Below, piece after piece: positions 8,921-17,422 of a stretch of 64,000 nt of DNA. Position 1 is the stretch's first letter; each line of letters begins with the position of its first letter. This DNA comes from Candidatus Magnetobacterium casense (lineage in GTDB: Bacteria; Nitrospirota; Thermodesulfovibrionia; Thermodesulfovibrionales; Magnetobacteriaceae), in the NCBI RefSeq assembly GCF_000714715.1, contig NZ_JMFO01000006.1, positions 62,001 through 126,000 on the forward strand, read 5' to 3'. A program made the translations under genes and the position numbers. The notes beneath the pieces are model-generated. The model was not told where the DNA came from and searched no databases. It saw only the letters and a list, made by a program, of their open reading frames with translations.

Positions 8921-9563
8921 TGGTTTCAGTCTCCAGCAGCTCAACCAGCCCTCCGATGGACAATGACATAATCCTGTCCTGGTAGAAGACCGTTGCCGTA
9001 TCGGTTCTCTTGCGTGGTTTATCCATGTTCACGTCCGTAAGGGCCATCCTCTTTACCGCTATGCAGGCGTTGGCACACACCTGGGCATCCTTGTGGCTGA
9101 GGGAGTTCCTGACGATTAGCTCGGCATAGCTGCTTATGTACCTGGGATGCTCCTGTCCGATCCGGCCAAGGGCGTAGATGACACCCGGCAAAAATATGTT
9201 GTCCTCGGTTTCGGAGTGAGCGTAGCCGATGAGGATGGGGACGATGTCCTCAAAGGGCGTGGGGTTTGTGCAGATAACCTCACCCAGTATCTCAGGGACA
9301 CTCCAGGGCACCGTACCCGATTCATCTGTGGCGTTCCACAGGAGTCGCCTGACCTGCTTGCGGCCCTCTTCCTCAGGCATGGTACCGATTATCCTGCCAA
9401 CGGCCTCTATTGCCCGCCATGACAGCTCCGAGTCCTTTTCGTAGGAAAACGCTATCAGGGCACTGGCCACCCGCTTGTTTGTCTGCGACAGTTCTACGAG
9501 CTTGTCGATGTTCTTATTTGTCAGTAGCAACTTAATGCTGTCTTTTAGCTCCTTAAAATCCAT
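8913..9563 (-). CDS. HEAT-repeat protein of the DVU0298 type
   Basis: A 216-residue all-helical protein with repeating pairs of helices: ASALIAFSYEKDSELSWRAIEAVGRIIG, then PWSVPEILGEVI, then FLPGVIYALGRIG, and ANACIAVKRMAL. This matches HEAT/PBS-lyase repeats and the text resembles the DVU0298 family seen in deltaproteobacteria and Nitrospirota. Such solenoids are protein-binding scaffolds; no catalytic residues are visible and the partner is unknown. It overlaps murA by 8 bp, so it is coupled to peptidoglycan synthesis at least in expression. Confidence 0.75.
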   Translation of the reverse strand: MDFKELKDSIKLLLTNKNIDKLVELSQTNKRVASALIAFSYEKDSELSWRAIEAVGRIIGTMPEEEGRKQVRRLLWNATDESGTVPWSVPEILGEVICTNPTPFEDIVPILIGYAHSETEDNIFLPGVIYALGRIGQEHPRYISSYAELIVRNSLSHKDAQVCANACIAVKRMALTDVNMDKPRKRTDTATVFYQDRIMSLSIGGLVELLETETNG

Positions 9564-9606
9564 ATATATACCTCTCTATAGTAAAGACCATGAATTTGGG
9601 ACAATC

Positions 9607-10044
9607 TCAATTTGAACAGAAGAAGAGAAAGAATGCGAGTGTCAATTTCTCAGTATGAGCTTCAAGTTCCCTGGTGGTTTTAGTCAAAGGCGCAAGGATT
9701 GTCCGTCTGTCCCATAAGGCGAAACCGACAATAAAAAGCATACCGCTAACTGTTACGCTGATCATTACGTATATCAACCCTCTGAGATCGTCGATCCTCT
9801 GGTTGACGCTATCGATCCTTTGGTTGACGACCTTGAGACCGTCGTCGATCCTCTGGTTTGTGGCATCGAACCTTTGGTTGATGGCCTTGAGGTTATCGTC
9901 GAGCCTTTGATTGGTTGCCTTGAGACCCTCTTCCAGGCGAATCATCCGGTCCCTGTCCGCCTGGGTGAATGACGAATCGGCAGAGTCAACGGTGTTTGCC
10001 GTGCAAAGCACCAAACTAAAAAATATCACAAAAGCCTTCATCAT
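9607..10044 (-). CDS. exported membrane-anchored coiled-coil protein with NQRID repeats
   Basis: A 145-residue protein. Residues 1-22 form a signal peptide (AFVIFFSLVLCTANTVDSA). The middle is a coiled coil in which the motif NQR(I/L/F)D recurs five times at spacings of 11, 7, 11 and 7 residues, giving an 18-residue supra-repeat. A transmembrane helix follows (LIYVMISVTVSGMLFIVGFALWDR), then a short basic tail. I know no assigned function; this layout is seen in small membrane-tethered coiled coils of several environmental bacteria. It stands alone between the HEAT gene and a palindromic repeat. Confidence 0.6.
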   Translation of the reverse strand: MMKAFVIFFSLVLCTANTVDSADSSFTQADRDRMIRLEEGLKATNQRLDDNLKAINQRFDATNQRIDDGLKVVNQRIDSVNQRIDDLRGLIYVMISVTVSGMLFIVGFALWDRRTILAPLTKTTRELEAHTEKLTLAFFLFFCSN

Positions 10045-10058
10045 TAATTATACCATAA

Positions 10059-10156
10059 GGGGAGGGGCGAGGTGCAATCTTGTCGCAGCGGGGGGTTGGC
10101 AACCCCTGGCTAAAAGTCGCACCCGCCCCGGGCACGAAGAAGTCCCCTTGACCCTA
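10059..10156 (-). repeat. palindromic GC-rich intergenic repeat (copy downstream of mqnC)
   Basis: Read on the minus strand it starts GGGTCAAGGGGACTTCTTCG, continues with a GCCCGGGGCGGGTGCGAC block and ends in CCTCGCCCCTCCCCTT. It is nearly the same as the copy at 24283-24360 except for an extra 23-nt block containing a CAGGGGTTGCCAACCCC palindrome. It lies immediately 3' of mqnC in the direction of transcription. Confidence 0.75.
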
Positions 10157-10158
10157 TT

Positions 10159-11220
10159 TTACCATGCTTTTTTAAGAGGATACATTATGTTGTAGTACGT
10201 ATCCCTTTGTGCGGCCCTGAATCCCGCTGCCCGGATCGCCCTGATGATGTCATCCTTTGAGGTCTTGAAGCTGATCCCGGCAGCCTTGACCACGTTTTCC
10301 TCTATCATGGTGGAGCCAAAGTCGTTGGCACCAAACCTCAACGCCACCTGCGCCATCTTCACGCCCTGCGTGACCCACGAGGCCTGTATGTTTGGGATGT
10401 TGTCGAGATACAACCGCGACAGTGCAAGCACCCTGAGGTAATCCACGGCGGTTGATGGTGCCACCTCCCTGCCCAGCTCGGAGTTGCCCGGCTGAAAGCT
10501 CCAGGGGATAAACGCCGTGAAACCGCCCGTGTCATCCTGGAGGCTGCGGATTGCGTCGAGGTGTTGGAGGATATCGTCGATGGTTTCGATGGTGCCAAAC
10601 ATCATCGTGGCTGTGGTTCTCATGCCGATGGCGTGTGCCTGGCGCATGACGTCGAGCCATTGGGCGGTGTTTATCTTGCGTGGACTTATGCGTTGTCGCA
10701 CCCTGTCGGAGAGGACTTCGGCCCCCCCACCGGGAATGGAGTCAAGGCCGGCCTGCCGTAACCTCAGGAGCGTCTGATGAGTTGTCATCCCAGCCATGGC
10801 GGCGATGTAGTGTATCTCCGGTGGTGAGAAGCCGTGGATGTTTATCTGAAATCGCTCCTTTATCGACTCCAGCATCCCCGTATAAAACGACAGATCAAGG
10901 CCGGGGTGCAGACCACCCTGGATGAGCACCTGAGTGCCGCCAAGCTCTACGGTCTCCTGCACCTTTTGCAACAGCTCCTCCCTGTCGATGACGTATGCCT
11001 GTGGGGTGTGTTCGTCACGGTAGAAGGCGCAGAAACTGCAGCGATTGATGCAAACGTTTGTGTAGTTGATATTGCGGTCAACGATAAAAGTCACCGTTGC
11101 CTGGGGATGGCGGGTTTTTCTTGCAGAGTCGGCCATCTGCCCCAGCCTCAGCAGCGGCATGTCGCAATAGAGCTTGCGTGCCTCATCCATCGTTATTCGT
11201 CCCTGTGTCTGTACAGTCAA
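10159..11220 (-). CDS. mqnC: cyclic dehypoxanthinyl futalosine synthase (radical SAM)
   Basis: A 353-residue radical SAM enzyme of the futalosine pathway of menaquinone synthesis; it cyclises dehypoxanthinyl futalosine. The 4Fe-4S motif is CINRCSFC (C57, C61, C64) after FIVDRNINYTNV, which is characteristic of MqnC/MqnE. Other family text includes VLIQGGLHPGLDLSFYTGML, IPGGGAEVL and TTATMMFGTIE. No other mqn gene lies in the window. The region upstream has a minus-strand TATAAT at 11304-11309 overlapping a perfect palindrome, suggesting a repressed promoter. Confidence 0.93.
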   Translation of the reverse strand: MTVQTQGRITMDEARKLYCDMPLLRLGQMADSARKTRHPQATVTFIVDRNINYTNVCINRCSFCAFYRDEHTPQAYVIDREELLQKVQETVELGGTQVLIQGGLHPGLDLSFYTGMLESIKERFQINIHGFSPPEIHYIAAMAGMTTHQTLLRLRQAGLDSIPGGGAEVLSDRVRQRISPRKINTAQWLDVMRQAHAIGMRTTATMMFGTIETIDDILQHLDAIRSLQDDTGGFTAFIPWSFQPGNSELGREVAPSTAVDYLRVLALSRLYLDNIPNIQASWVTQGVKMAQVALRFGANDFGSTMIEENVVKAAGISFKTSKDDIIRAIRAAGFRAAQRDTYYNIMYPLKKAW

Positions 11221-11303
11221 ATCAGTTGGTCTCCTTAGTCAAGTATTTAGTTATTTCACTGCCGAGCTTATTCAGAACGTGTCCTTACATTGTCGCTGAT
11301 TAT

Positions 11304-11321
11304 ATTATACCACGGTGGTAT
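11304..11321 (-). promoter_or_regulatory. probable mqnC promoter -10 overlapped by a palindromic operator
   Basis: On the minus strand TATAAT lies at 11309-11304, about 84 nt before the mqnC ATG. ATACCAC-G-GTGGTAT at 11307-11321 is a perfect inverted repeat overlapping it, the usual position for a repressor operator. No good -35 box is present. The regulator is unknown. Confidence 0.4.
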
Positions 11322-11365
11322 TTAATAGCACCGCTAATTTTTTTCAGATGATGCAAATTGCCTAC

Positions 11366-11395
11366 TTGACATTTCAAAATTCATGTTGATATATT
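11366..11395 (+). promoter_or_regulatory. sigma70-type promoter upstream of the lipoprotein gene
   Basis: TTGACA (11366-11371), 18-nt spacer, TATATT (11390-11395). It lies about 250 nt before the lipoprotein ATG, implying a long 5' leader in which no convincing ORF or known riboswitch is visible. The rest of the 11221-11644 gap is AT-rich and otherwise empty. Confidence 0.45.
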
Positions 11396-11583
11396 ACAAA
11401 TAGCTTACACCATCAATTTATGATGACTGTCTGAGCTGAGGCTAAACGGTTTTCCTTTGGAGAACTCAAATTAAGGATAAAGGAAGGTGATGTATCGGGG
11501 ATTCTGAATCAGGGGTTTAGGTCAGGGGAGGAGTAACTCGCCTGTTAAAAGCATTTTAATCGTATGGTATTTGTGTAACAATA

Positions 11584-11598
11584 GCGCAATAGTTGCGC
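11584..11598. promoter_or_regulatory. GCGCAA-TAG-TTGCGC inverted repeat before the lipoprotein gene
   Basis: A perfect 6-3-6 palindrome about 46 nt before the ATG at 11645, in the leader of the lipoprotein gene. Could be an operator or the stem of an RNA hairpin; no tail of T residues follows. Confidence 0.3.
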
Positions 11599-11644
11599 AA
11601 CAATCTTGCAAGTAAACTAATACTAAAACTTTAAGGAGAAAATA

Positions 11645-12415
11645 ATGAACAGGTTATTTTTGCGTAGTGTAATGGTAATAGCGGTAATGGTGATGCTCTC
11701 TGGGTGTGGAACTATGTATATGAACGGTAAGATTGATGTGAATGACATTGGTGATGATGCTATTACGCGTACACTTTCAACTACTGCTGATGTACGCAAT
11801 ACGTATTTCTTAAGAGGTCTTTATTGTGCAGAGCCATCTCCGGATATAGCTTTTAATATAACAGATAGCAAGACGGGACAAATATCAGTACAACTTCCTA
11901 AATCACCTGTATCGCTTACACTAAGTGATAACACAACTGCTGCCGTAGTGCAGTTAGCAGGGAGAAACGCACTTAATGTACTAGCCCGAGACCTTCTCTA
12001 CAGATCATGTGAGATAATGGTTAACAGCATCAACGCTGCAAGAAGTGATAACGAGGCTGTTAGAACAAAGATTGAAGCAGTTGTAAAAGATGCGCGTAAA
12101 TCTTATGAAGATGTAGTTCAGCTAACCGGAAGGTTGTATGAGATAGAAATGAAAAAAGCACAGGCAGAGTTATTACGTGCTGGGGGAAACAGGGATAATA
12201 ATTCTGAGTGCATCGAGACTTGGCTGAAGGAAGGCGAACTTAACAAAGTCAATGGCGAAAATGCAAATCTAACCAAGCTCAAGTCATGGCTGGAAAAATA
12301 TGCCGGAAATGCCTTTGTTGCTACCTTTCTAAACGATCCTAACTATGCAGGACATAGAATACAGGTAATAAGAACTTTTGGTATCAATCACAGTAACTGT
12401 ACTAAGACCAACTAG
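11645..12415 (+). CDS. hypothetical lipoprotein
   Basis: A 256-residue protein with a type II signal peptide: a hydrophobic stretch ending LSGCG places the lipidated Cys at residue 21. AAGGAG at 11633-11638 is a good ribosome binding site for the ATG. The mature part is mixed alpha/beta with a long helix around residues 140-180 and several Cys (RGLYCAE, RSCEIM, ECIE, SNC). I recognise no family. It heads an AT-rich two-gene island flanked by a promoter and a strong terminator, with codon use more AT-biased than mqnC or the methyltransferase next door, suggesting transfer. The call as a lipoprotein is secure; function is unknown. Confidence 0.75.
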   Translation: MNRLFLRSVMVIAVMVMLSGCGTMYMNGKIDVNDIGDDAITRTLSTTADVRNTYFLRGLYCAEPSPDIAFNITDSKTGQISVQLPKSPVSLTLSDNTTAAVVQLAGRNALNVLARDLLYRSCEIMVNSINAARSDNEAVRTKIEAVVKDARKSYEDVVQLTGRLYEIEMKKAQAELLRAGGNRDNNSECIETWLKEGELNKVNGENANLTKLKSWLEKYAGNAFVATFLNDPNYAGHRIQVIRTFGINHSNCTKTN

Positions 12416-12445
12416 TATTACAAATGAAAGAAAGGAGGAATTTTT

Positions 12446-12616
12446 ATGGAATGTAGTATGCTTGTCAAAGATGATGTCAAAACTGAAGACTTGCGTGATG
12501 TAGTTTATGGTTGTGCTAAATGGGATAAACCAAGTAAGATTTGCATTGAAAAGAAGTCCGCAGATACTTGGCCCGAAGATACTTGGAAAGTAACCTGCAA
12601 TAAACCTAATAGCTAA
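12446..12616 (+). CDS. 56-residue cysteine-containing hypothetical peptide
   Basis: Too short for ordinary ORF filters, but it has a strong AAAGGAGG site (12430-12437) 8 nt before the ATG, follows the lipoprotein stop by about 30 nt, and ends just before an intrinsic terminator. The product has four Cys (positions 3, 23, 33 and 51), a WPEDTW segment and no signal peptide. I do not recognise it. The spacing suggests cotranscription with the lipoprotein. Confidence 0.55.
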   Translation: MECSMLVKDDVKTEDLRDVVYGCAKWDKPSKICIEKKSADTWPEDTWKVTCNKPNS

Positions 12617-12624
12617 CCCACAAA

Positions 12625-12670
12625 GGGGCTAATCTCCGCCACGACAGGGGAGAAAGCCCCCTCTCTTTCT
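12625..12670 (+). terminator. intrinsic terminator of the lipoprotein transcript
   Basis: GGGGCT (12625-12630) pairs with AGCCCC (12655-12660) and an inner TCTCC pairs with GGAGA, giving a long GC-rich stem followed by CTCTCTTTCT. It also lies at the 3' end of the convergent methyltransferase gene. Confidence 0.65.
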
Positions 12671-13808
12671 ACCCCTCCAGGGCAGCCCGCTGATTCCTCA
12701 GCGCAAAGCCCCTCAGCACCGGCTCACGAAGACCGCCCTTGTACTGGATCAACACCTTGTGACTCTCTCCCATGCCCTGTGGCAGAAGTAGCCTCTTTAC
12801 CTGCGCAATCTCATGCTGATACTGCCCGCTTGTGAGCATCCCTGCCAGCAAGTCCTCTATCCCCATCGATACCATAAACGTCCCCTGCGGAGCAAACCCC
12901 ACCGTGACAAGCCCAACCTCCTCCCCCCACCGCTTGAGGGCAGTGAAGTTGACGTGCGCCGTGATGTCCTGTCTCCCAACGTTTGTGCAGGGATTGTCGC
13001 TCACACGATGACCTCTATAACACACCAGCGTCCCGCGAGTCCTCTCCGCACTGTAGTACTGCCACGCCGGATATCCATAGTCTATCGTAAAGACAAACCC
13101 CTCCAACAACATCTCCGATACCTCCCGCAACCAATCACGCAGTGCAAGATTGACCTCCGTCCTGTAACCGTCGCAAAGCTGCAACCCAAACTCCAGCACA
13201 TACGCCCGGATATCGTCGCTGCATCCGCGCAAGACCTCACCAAAGCCCTCATCGACCCAAACCTCCCTGAGTGCATCGTCCCCGTCGCCGACCATCGTGA
13301 TCATATGCACGGGGAAGGCGTCTATCAGTTCGTTGGAGAGGATGCATCCCCGCAGCGGCGCTACGTCCGTTGCGGCAGACATCCACCTGACCTTACCGGC
13401 AAAGGGGGCAAGGAGTTGTTCCTGCTGTCTCTGCACGTGAGGGTTAAGCTCGATTATCAGGTACGTCAGGGCGTCATAGAATTCGTCGCCACGGAGGTAG
13501 CCCAACACGTCTGCGGCAAGATACCCCCTTCCCGCACCAAACTCAACGATGCAGAAGTCCGCAGGTCTGCCCATCAGTTGCCACATTTCTGCGATCTGCC
13601 TTGCCACCAGGGCGCCAAAGACAGGGTGCAGGTGCGGTGCGGTAAAGTAATCACCATCCCTGCCGATCTGCGTTGCAGCGCCGGTGTAGTATCCGTACCC
13701 AGGGCAGTACAGCGACATCGCCATGAACTCCTTGAATGATATGGCTCCCCCCTCGCGCCGTATCCTATCGCGTATGATAGCCTCTATGTCTATGCCCATA
13801 TCAGGCAC
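12669..13808 (-). CDS. MidA/NDUFAF7-family SAM-dependent methyltransferase (COG1565)
   Basis: A 379-residue protein. Family text is clear: IRREGGAISFKEFMAMSLYCPGYGYYTG at the N-terminus, then DYFTAPHLHPVFGALVARQIAEMW, the SAM-binding VEFGAGRGYLAADVL, LSNELIDAFPVH, and VFTIDYGYPAWQYYSAERTRGTLVCYRGHRV. Eukaryotic members methylate an arginine of complex I subunit NDUFS2; the bacterial substrate is not established. The start could be the first Met or the Met three residues later. It converges on the lipoprotein operon and shares its terminator. Confidence 0.88.
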   Translation of the reverse strand: MPDMGIDIEAIIRDRIRREGGAISFKEFMAMSLYCPGYGYYTGAATQIGRDGDYFTAPHLHPVFGALVARQIAEMWQLMGRPADFCIVEFGAGRGYLAADVLGYLRGDEFYDALTYLIIELNPHVQRQQEQLLAPFAGKVRWMSAATDVAPLRGCILSNELIDAFPVHMITMVGDGDDALREVWVDEGFGEVLRGCSDDIRAYVLEFGLQLCDGYRTEVNLALRDWLREVSEMLLEGFVFTIDYGYPAWQYYSAERTRGTLVCYRGHRVSDNPCTNVGRQDITAHVNFTALKRWGEEVGLVTVGFAPQGTFMVSMGIEDLLAGMLTSGQYQHEIAQVKRLLLPQGMGESHKVLIQYKGGLREPVLRGFALRNQRAALEG

Positions 13809-13860
13809 CTGGTCTGCCTCTTACTAAGCAGAAGAGTATAAGTAGCTATAACAAAAGAAG

Positions 13861-14006
13861 AAAAGAAGGAGGGCGGTTTACGGCAGGGGTGCCTCACCCC
13901 CTCCGCCCCCTCCTCAGACCTCCCCCGCAAGGGGACCAGTCCCCTTGACCCCATTATTTCACGCTCAATTATCATACCCTGAAAAAACCTGTATCATTTC
14001 AGTATA
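13861..14006 (-). repeat. palindromic repeat with extended 68-bp arm shared with 24230-24297
   Basis: The core (13861-13953) reads on the minus strand GGGGTCAAGGGGACTGGTCC and ends in a T-rich tail. The stretch 13938-14006 continues into TATACTGAAATGATACAGG and ATTGAGCGTGAAATAATGG blocks and is the inverse, near-identical copy of 24230-24297 (one indel and one mismatch over about 69 bp). It directly follows the stop of the nucleotidyltransferase gene and may terminate it. Confidence 0.8.
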
Positions 14007-14028
14007 CAGGAATAATTTGTAATCCCGT

Positions 14029-14310
14029 TCAGACATAAACAACTTCACTTAGTATCTTGTCTTTTAAGAATGGTTTTAGTGCCTTGACAGATACAAGATC
14101 AACCGTCTTACCAAGCAAGTTTTCCAAGAACTCCTTAAAGTCGATAAACTCAAATATATCGACAGGCTCTGCAAATTCAACCAGAACGTCTACGTCACTT
14201 GTTTCAGTCTCTTTACCTCTTGCAACAGAACCAAAAACCCCTATCTTGCTAACAGGATATCTTGATCTGATAACATCTGCATTGACTTTTAGTGTTTCTA
14301 TCGTGTTCAT
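14029..14310 (-). CDS. MNT-type minimal nucleotidyltransferase (antitoxin-like)
   Basis: A small nucleotidyltransferase-fold protein of 93 residues from the preferred ATG (MNTIETLKVN), 13 codons inside the longest frame. It carries the GSxxRG loop (GVFGSVARGKE) and the catalytic acidic pair in SDVDVLVEF. Proteins of this type are usually antitoxins that AMPylate or block a HEPN-domain RNase encoded next door. Here no HEPN gene is present on either side; the stop is followed within about 25 nt by a mobile-looking palindromic repeat. It may be an orphan left after loss of the toxin. Confidence 0.8.
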   Translation of the reverse strand: MNTIETLKVNADVIRSRYPVSKIGVFGSVARGKETETSDVDVLVEFAEPVDIFEFIDFKEFLENLLGKTVDLVSVKALKPFLKDKILSEVVYV

Positions 14311-14539
14311 TATCTGTCCCAACAAATATAAATTGTGGCCATAGCGCAAATATCAAGGGCAATGGCAGGGTTGTAACTTTTCTTGAAAGCCACATTGTAC
14401 CCCTCTCCTTGCTGGATCAGAGATTGTAACCGTGATGTTGCCATTTGTCTGTTTTGCCCCCTTTCTGTGCAAGGTTAAGCTTAACGTTCATATGCATCTG
14501 CAATATTTTATTGCAATATTGGTGTCGGTCATATTATCA

Positions 14540-14568
14540 TTGATCATGACGTCAATCTCTTATAGTAT
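14540..14568 (+). promoter_or_regulatory. candidate mutS promoter
   Basis: TTGATC (14540-14545), 17-nt spacer, TAGTAT (14563-14568), 18 nt before the mutS ATG. The short leader and the lack of a clear Shine-Dalgarno fit inefficient translation. The rest of 14350-14586 holds AT-rich sequence with a CAATATT inverted pair and no gene. Confidence 0.35.
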
Positions 14569-14586
14569 AACATTACCGTACAAGAT

Positions 14587-17217
14587 ATGACAGAACTGAC
14601 ACCGTTGATGAAACAGTACCAGGAGATAAAGGACGAGCACATGGATGCGATCCTTTTTTTCAGGATGGGCGATTTCTATGAGATGTTTGGTCAGGATGCG
14701 GTTGTGGCCTCCAAGATACTCCAAATAGCCCTCACCACCAGGGACAAGAACAAGCAGGACGCCATGCCGATGTGCGGCTTCCCCCACCACGCCCTGGATA
14801 CATACCTCAGACGGGTTGTCGAGGCCGGCCACAAGGCGGCGGTGTGCGAACAGATGGAAGACCCCGCCCTGGCCAAGGGAATCGTCAAACGACAGGTCAT
14901 CAGGGTCGTCACCCCCGGGACGTTTGAACCCGACAACCCCAAGGATAATACCTACGTACTCGCCTTCTTCCCCGTTGCGCTAAAGTGTGGTATTGCTCTG
15001 GCCGATATCTCCACGGGTGAGTTCATGCTCTTTGAGAGCGAACAACCTCTGGCTGATGAGATCAACAGGTTCTCCGTCAGAGAGGTCCTCTGTCCGGAGT
15101 CCATGAAGAAGAACCTCCACTACTCAATCGTCCTGAAGAACTACTTCACCACGTACTACGACGATGACTACTTTGAATACCCCCAGGCCTATGCCTTACT
15201 CCTGGAGCACTTTAAGGTGACCACGCTTGAGGGGTTTGGCTGTGAACAGAGCACTGCGGGCATATCGGCAGCGGGTGCCCTTCTGGGCTACCTGCAACAG
15301 ACCCAGAAATCCGCCCTGTCCTTTGACAGACTCCGTCCGCTCAACAACGCCTCGTGTATGTTCCTCGATGCCGCGGCCATCAGAAATCTTGAACTGATCA
15401 AAAACCTCAGAGACCACTCCGATGAGCACACGCTCCTAAAGACGATGGATGAGACCATAACCCCCATGGGAGGCCGTCTGCTCAGGGACATGCTCCTGAA
15501 GCCCTCCATAGACATAAACGTGATATACAAGCGTCTGTCAGCCGTGGAGGTGCTTTTCGATGAGTTTGCTCTCAGAGAGGAACTGCGCAAGACACTCAAG
15601 GGCATCCAGGATGTGGAACGACTCACCACGCGGCTTATCAAGGGCAATGCCAACGCCCGTGATCTTGTTGCCATAAAGAACTCCCTGGCGGCACTTCCAG
15701 CGTTAAAGACCCTCCTGACAGGCAACGACCAGACGGATTCCCCCATGGTAAACAACCAGGAGCGTCCAGGAGTGCTAAAATATGATGAATATCTCACTGA
15801 GATATCCGCCGGCATTGCCGACTTTACGTCGCTAATCAGACTGATAGACGAGGGCATAGTAGACGCCCCGCCCAACACGGTCAAGGAAGGCTGGATCATC
15901 AAGGACGGTGTCAACAAGGAGATAGATACGTTGCGTGAGTTCGCCACAAAGGGCAAGACCTACCTGACGGAACTTGAAGTCAAGGAGCGCGCTGCCAGCG
16001 GCATAAACAGTCTCAAGGTGAGCTTTAACAGGGTTTTTGGCTACTACATCGAGGTAACCAAGGCCAACCTCCACCTGGTGCCCTCCCGCTACATACGAAA
16101 GCAGACGCTGGCCAACGCCGAACGCTTCATCACCCCGGAGCTAAAGGACTACGAAAACAAGATCGTGGGAGCGGAGGAACGATTAAAGCATCTTGAGTAC
16201 GAGTACTTCAAGGAGATCGTGGACAAGGTCATCTACTACGCCAGGGACCTCAGGGATGCTGCGGGGGCAGTTGCAATGCTGGATGTGCTTCAGAGCCTTG
16301 CGACGGTGGCCAAGCTAAACAACTACGTTCGCCCCGATGTAACCAACGGCCCCCGGATTGAGATCAATGATGGCCGTCATCCCGTGGTGGAGCGTGCCAC
16401 GAGTACGACACGATTTATTCCCAACGATACGCACCTGGACCTGGATGAGAACAAGCTGCTGATAATCACCGGTCCCAACATGGCCGGCAAGTCAACCTAC
16501 ATGCGACAGGTGGCGCTGATCGTGCTGATGGCTCAGATGGGTTCCTTTGTGCCTGCGGAGTCTGCCACCATTGGCATCGTAGACCGGATATTTACGCGCA
16601 TCGGTGCGGCGGATTACCTCTCAAGGGGGCAGAGCACCTTTATGGTCGAAATGGTTGAGACGGCAAACATCGTAAACAACGCCACCAGAAAGAGCCTGGT
16701 CATCCTGGATGAGGTAGGACGCGGCACGAGTACCTTTGACGGCATAAGCATTGCGTGGGCGGTGGCCGAGTTCATTGCCTCGGAGGTGGAGGCCCGCACG
16801 CTCTTTGCCACACACTACAACGAACTCACCGAACTTGTTCTGACTGCCACGGGGGTCAAGAACTACAACGTTTCGGTGAAGGAGTGGGGGGATGAGATAA
16901 TATTTCTGCGCAAGATCGTAAAAGGCTCCGCCGACAAGAGCTACGGCATCCAGGTGGCACGTCTGGCCGGCCTGCCACAGCGCATCATCGACAGGGCAAA
17001 GGATATACTTGCAAACCTCGAAAAAAAGGAGTTCGAAGACCCGCAACGCATGGGCTTGTCACTCAGAAAGAAGAAGCGCCCCTCACAGCAACTGGACCTG
17101 TTCTCAAAGCCGGAAGACCCCGCATTGTTTATGCTCAAGCAGCTCGATCTCGATAAAATGACCCCCCAGGATGCCATCAAGGTACTCAGGCAGTTGCGCA
17201 GTCTTGCGGATAAGTAA
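14587..17217 (+). CDS. mutS: DNA mismatch repair protein MutS
   Basis: An 876-residue mismatch-recognition ATPase, full length. The N-terminal mismatch-binding domain has MKQYQEIKDEHMDAILFFRMGDFYEMFGQDA, including the Phe-x-Glu wedge (FYEMF). The ATPase has Walker A in TGPNMAGKSTYMRQ near residue 632, and LVILDEVGRGTSTFDGISIAWA as Walker B/signature. The helix-turn-helix with YGIQVARLAGLP and a C-terminal tail follow. Acting with MutL it initiates mismatch repair; mutL is not in the window. It stands alone on the plus strand. Confidence 0.97.
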   Translation: MTELTPLMKQYQEIKDEHMDAILFFRMGDFYEMFGQDAVVASKILQIALTTRDKNKQDAMPMCGFPHHALDTYLRRVVEAGHKAAVCEQMEDPALAKGIVKRQVIRVVTPGTFEPDNPKDNTYVLAFFPVALKCGIALADISTGEFMLFESEQPLADEINRFSVREVLCPESMKKNLHYSIVLKNYFTTYYDDDYFEYPQAYALLLEHFKVTTLEGFGCEQSTAGISAAGALLGYLQQTQKSALSFDRLRPLNNASCMFLDAAAIRNLELIKNLRDHSDEHTLLKTMDETITPMGGRLLRDMLLKPSIDINVIYKRLSAVEVLFDEFALREELRKTLKGIQDVERLTTRLIKGNANARDLVAIKNSLAALPALKTLLTGNDQTDSPMVNNQERPGVLKYDEYLTEISAGIADFTSLIRLIDEGIVDAPPNTVKEGWIIKDGVNKEIDTLREFATKGKTYLTELEVKERAASGINSLKVSFNRVFGYYIEVTKANLHLVPSRYIRKQTLANAERFITPELKDYENKIVGAEERLKHLEYEYFKEIVDKVIYYARDLRDAAGAVAMLDVLQSLATVAKLNNYVRPDVTNGPRIEINDGRHPVVERATSTTRFIPNDTHLDLDENKLLIITGPNMAGKSTYMRQVALIVLMAQMGSFVPAESATIGIVDRIFTRIGAADYLSRGQSTFMVEMVETANIVNNATRKSLVILDEVGRGTSTFDGISIAWAVAEFIASEVEARTLFATHYNELTELVLTATGVKNYNVSVKEWGDEIIFLRKIVKGSADKSYGIQVARLAGLPQRIIDRAKDILANLEKKEFEDPQRMGLSLRKKKRPSQQLDLFSKPEDPALFMLKQLDLDKMTPQDAIKVLRQLRSLADK

Positions 17218-17422
17218 GCGCCAATCATTGAAACACAAGATAGATGAACTGTGGGCATATCTGAAAAAGACATATATAATGTAGAGACGGTGCTATCATA
17301 TTGAGAAAGAACCGATTTTTGCCTCTTGACTTTTCTAAGCGGATAACATTTTTTTACTCACATGGTTTATAATAGATAGTATGTGACGATTTTATATAGA
17401 GCATATAAAGGAGGTACTGAGG

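Noticed and set aside
13790-13975. Small ORFs starting MIIEREIMGSRG and similar at 24256 and 61478
   Set aside because: They are translations of the palindromic repeat, differ after the shared part and have no ribosome binding site.
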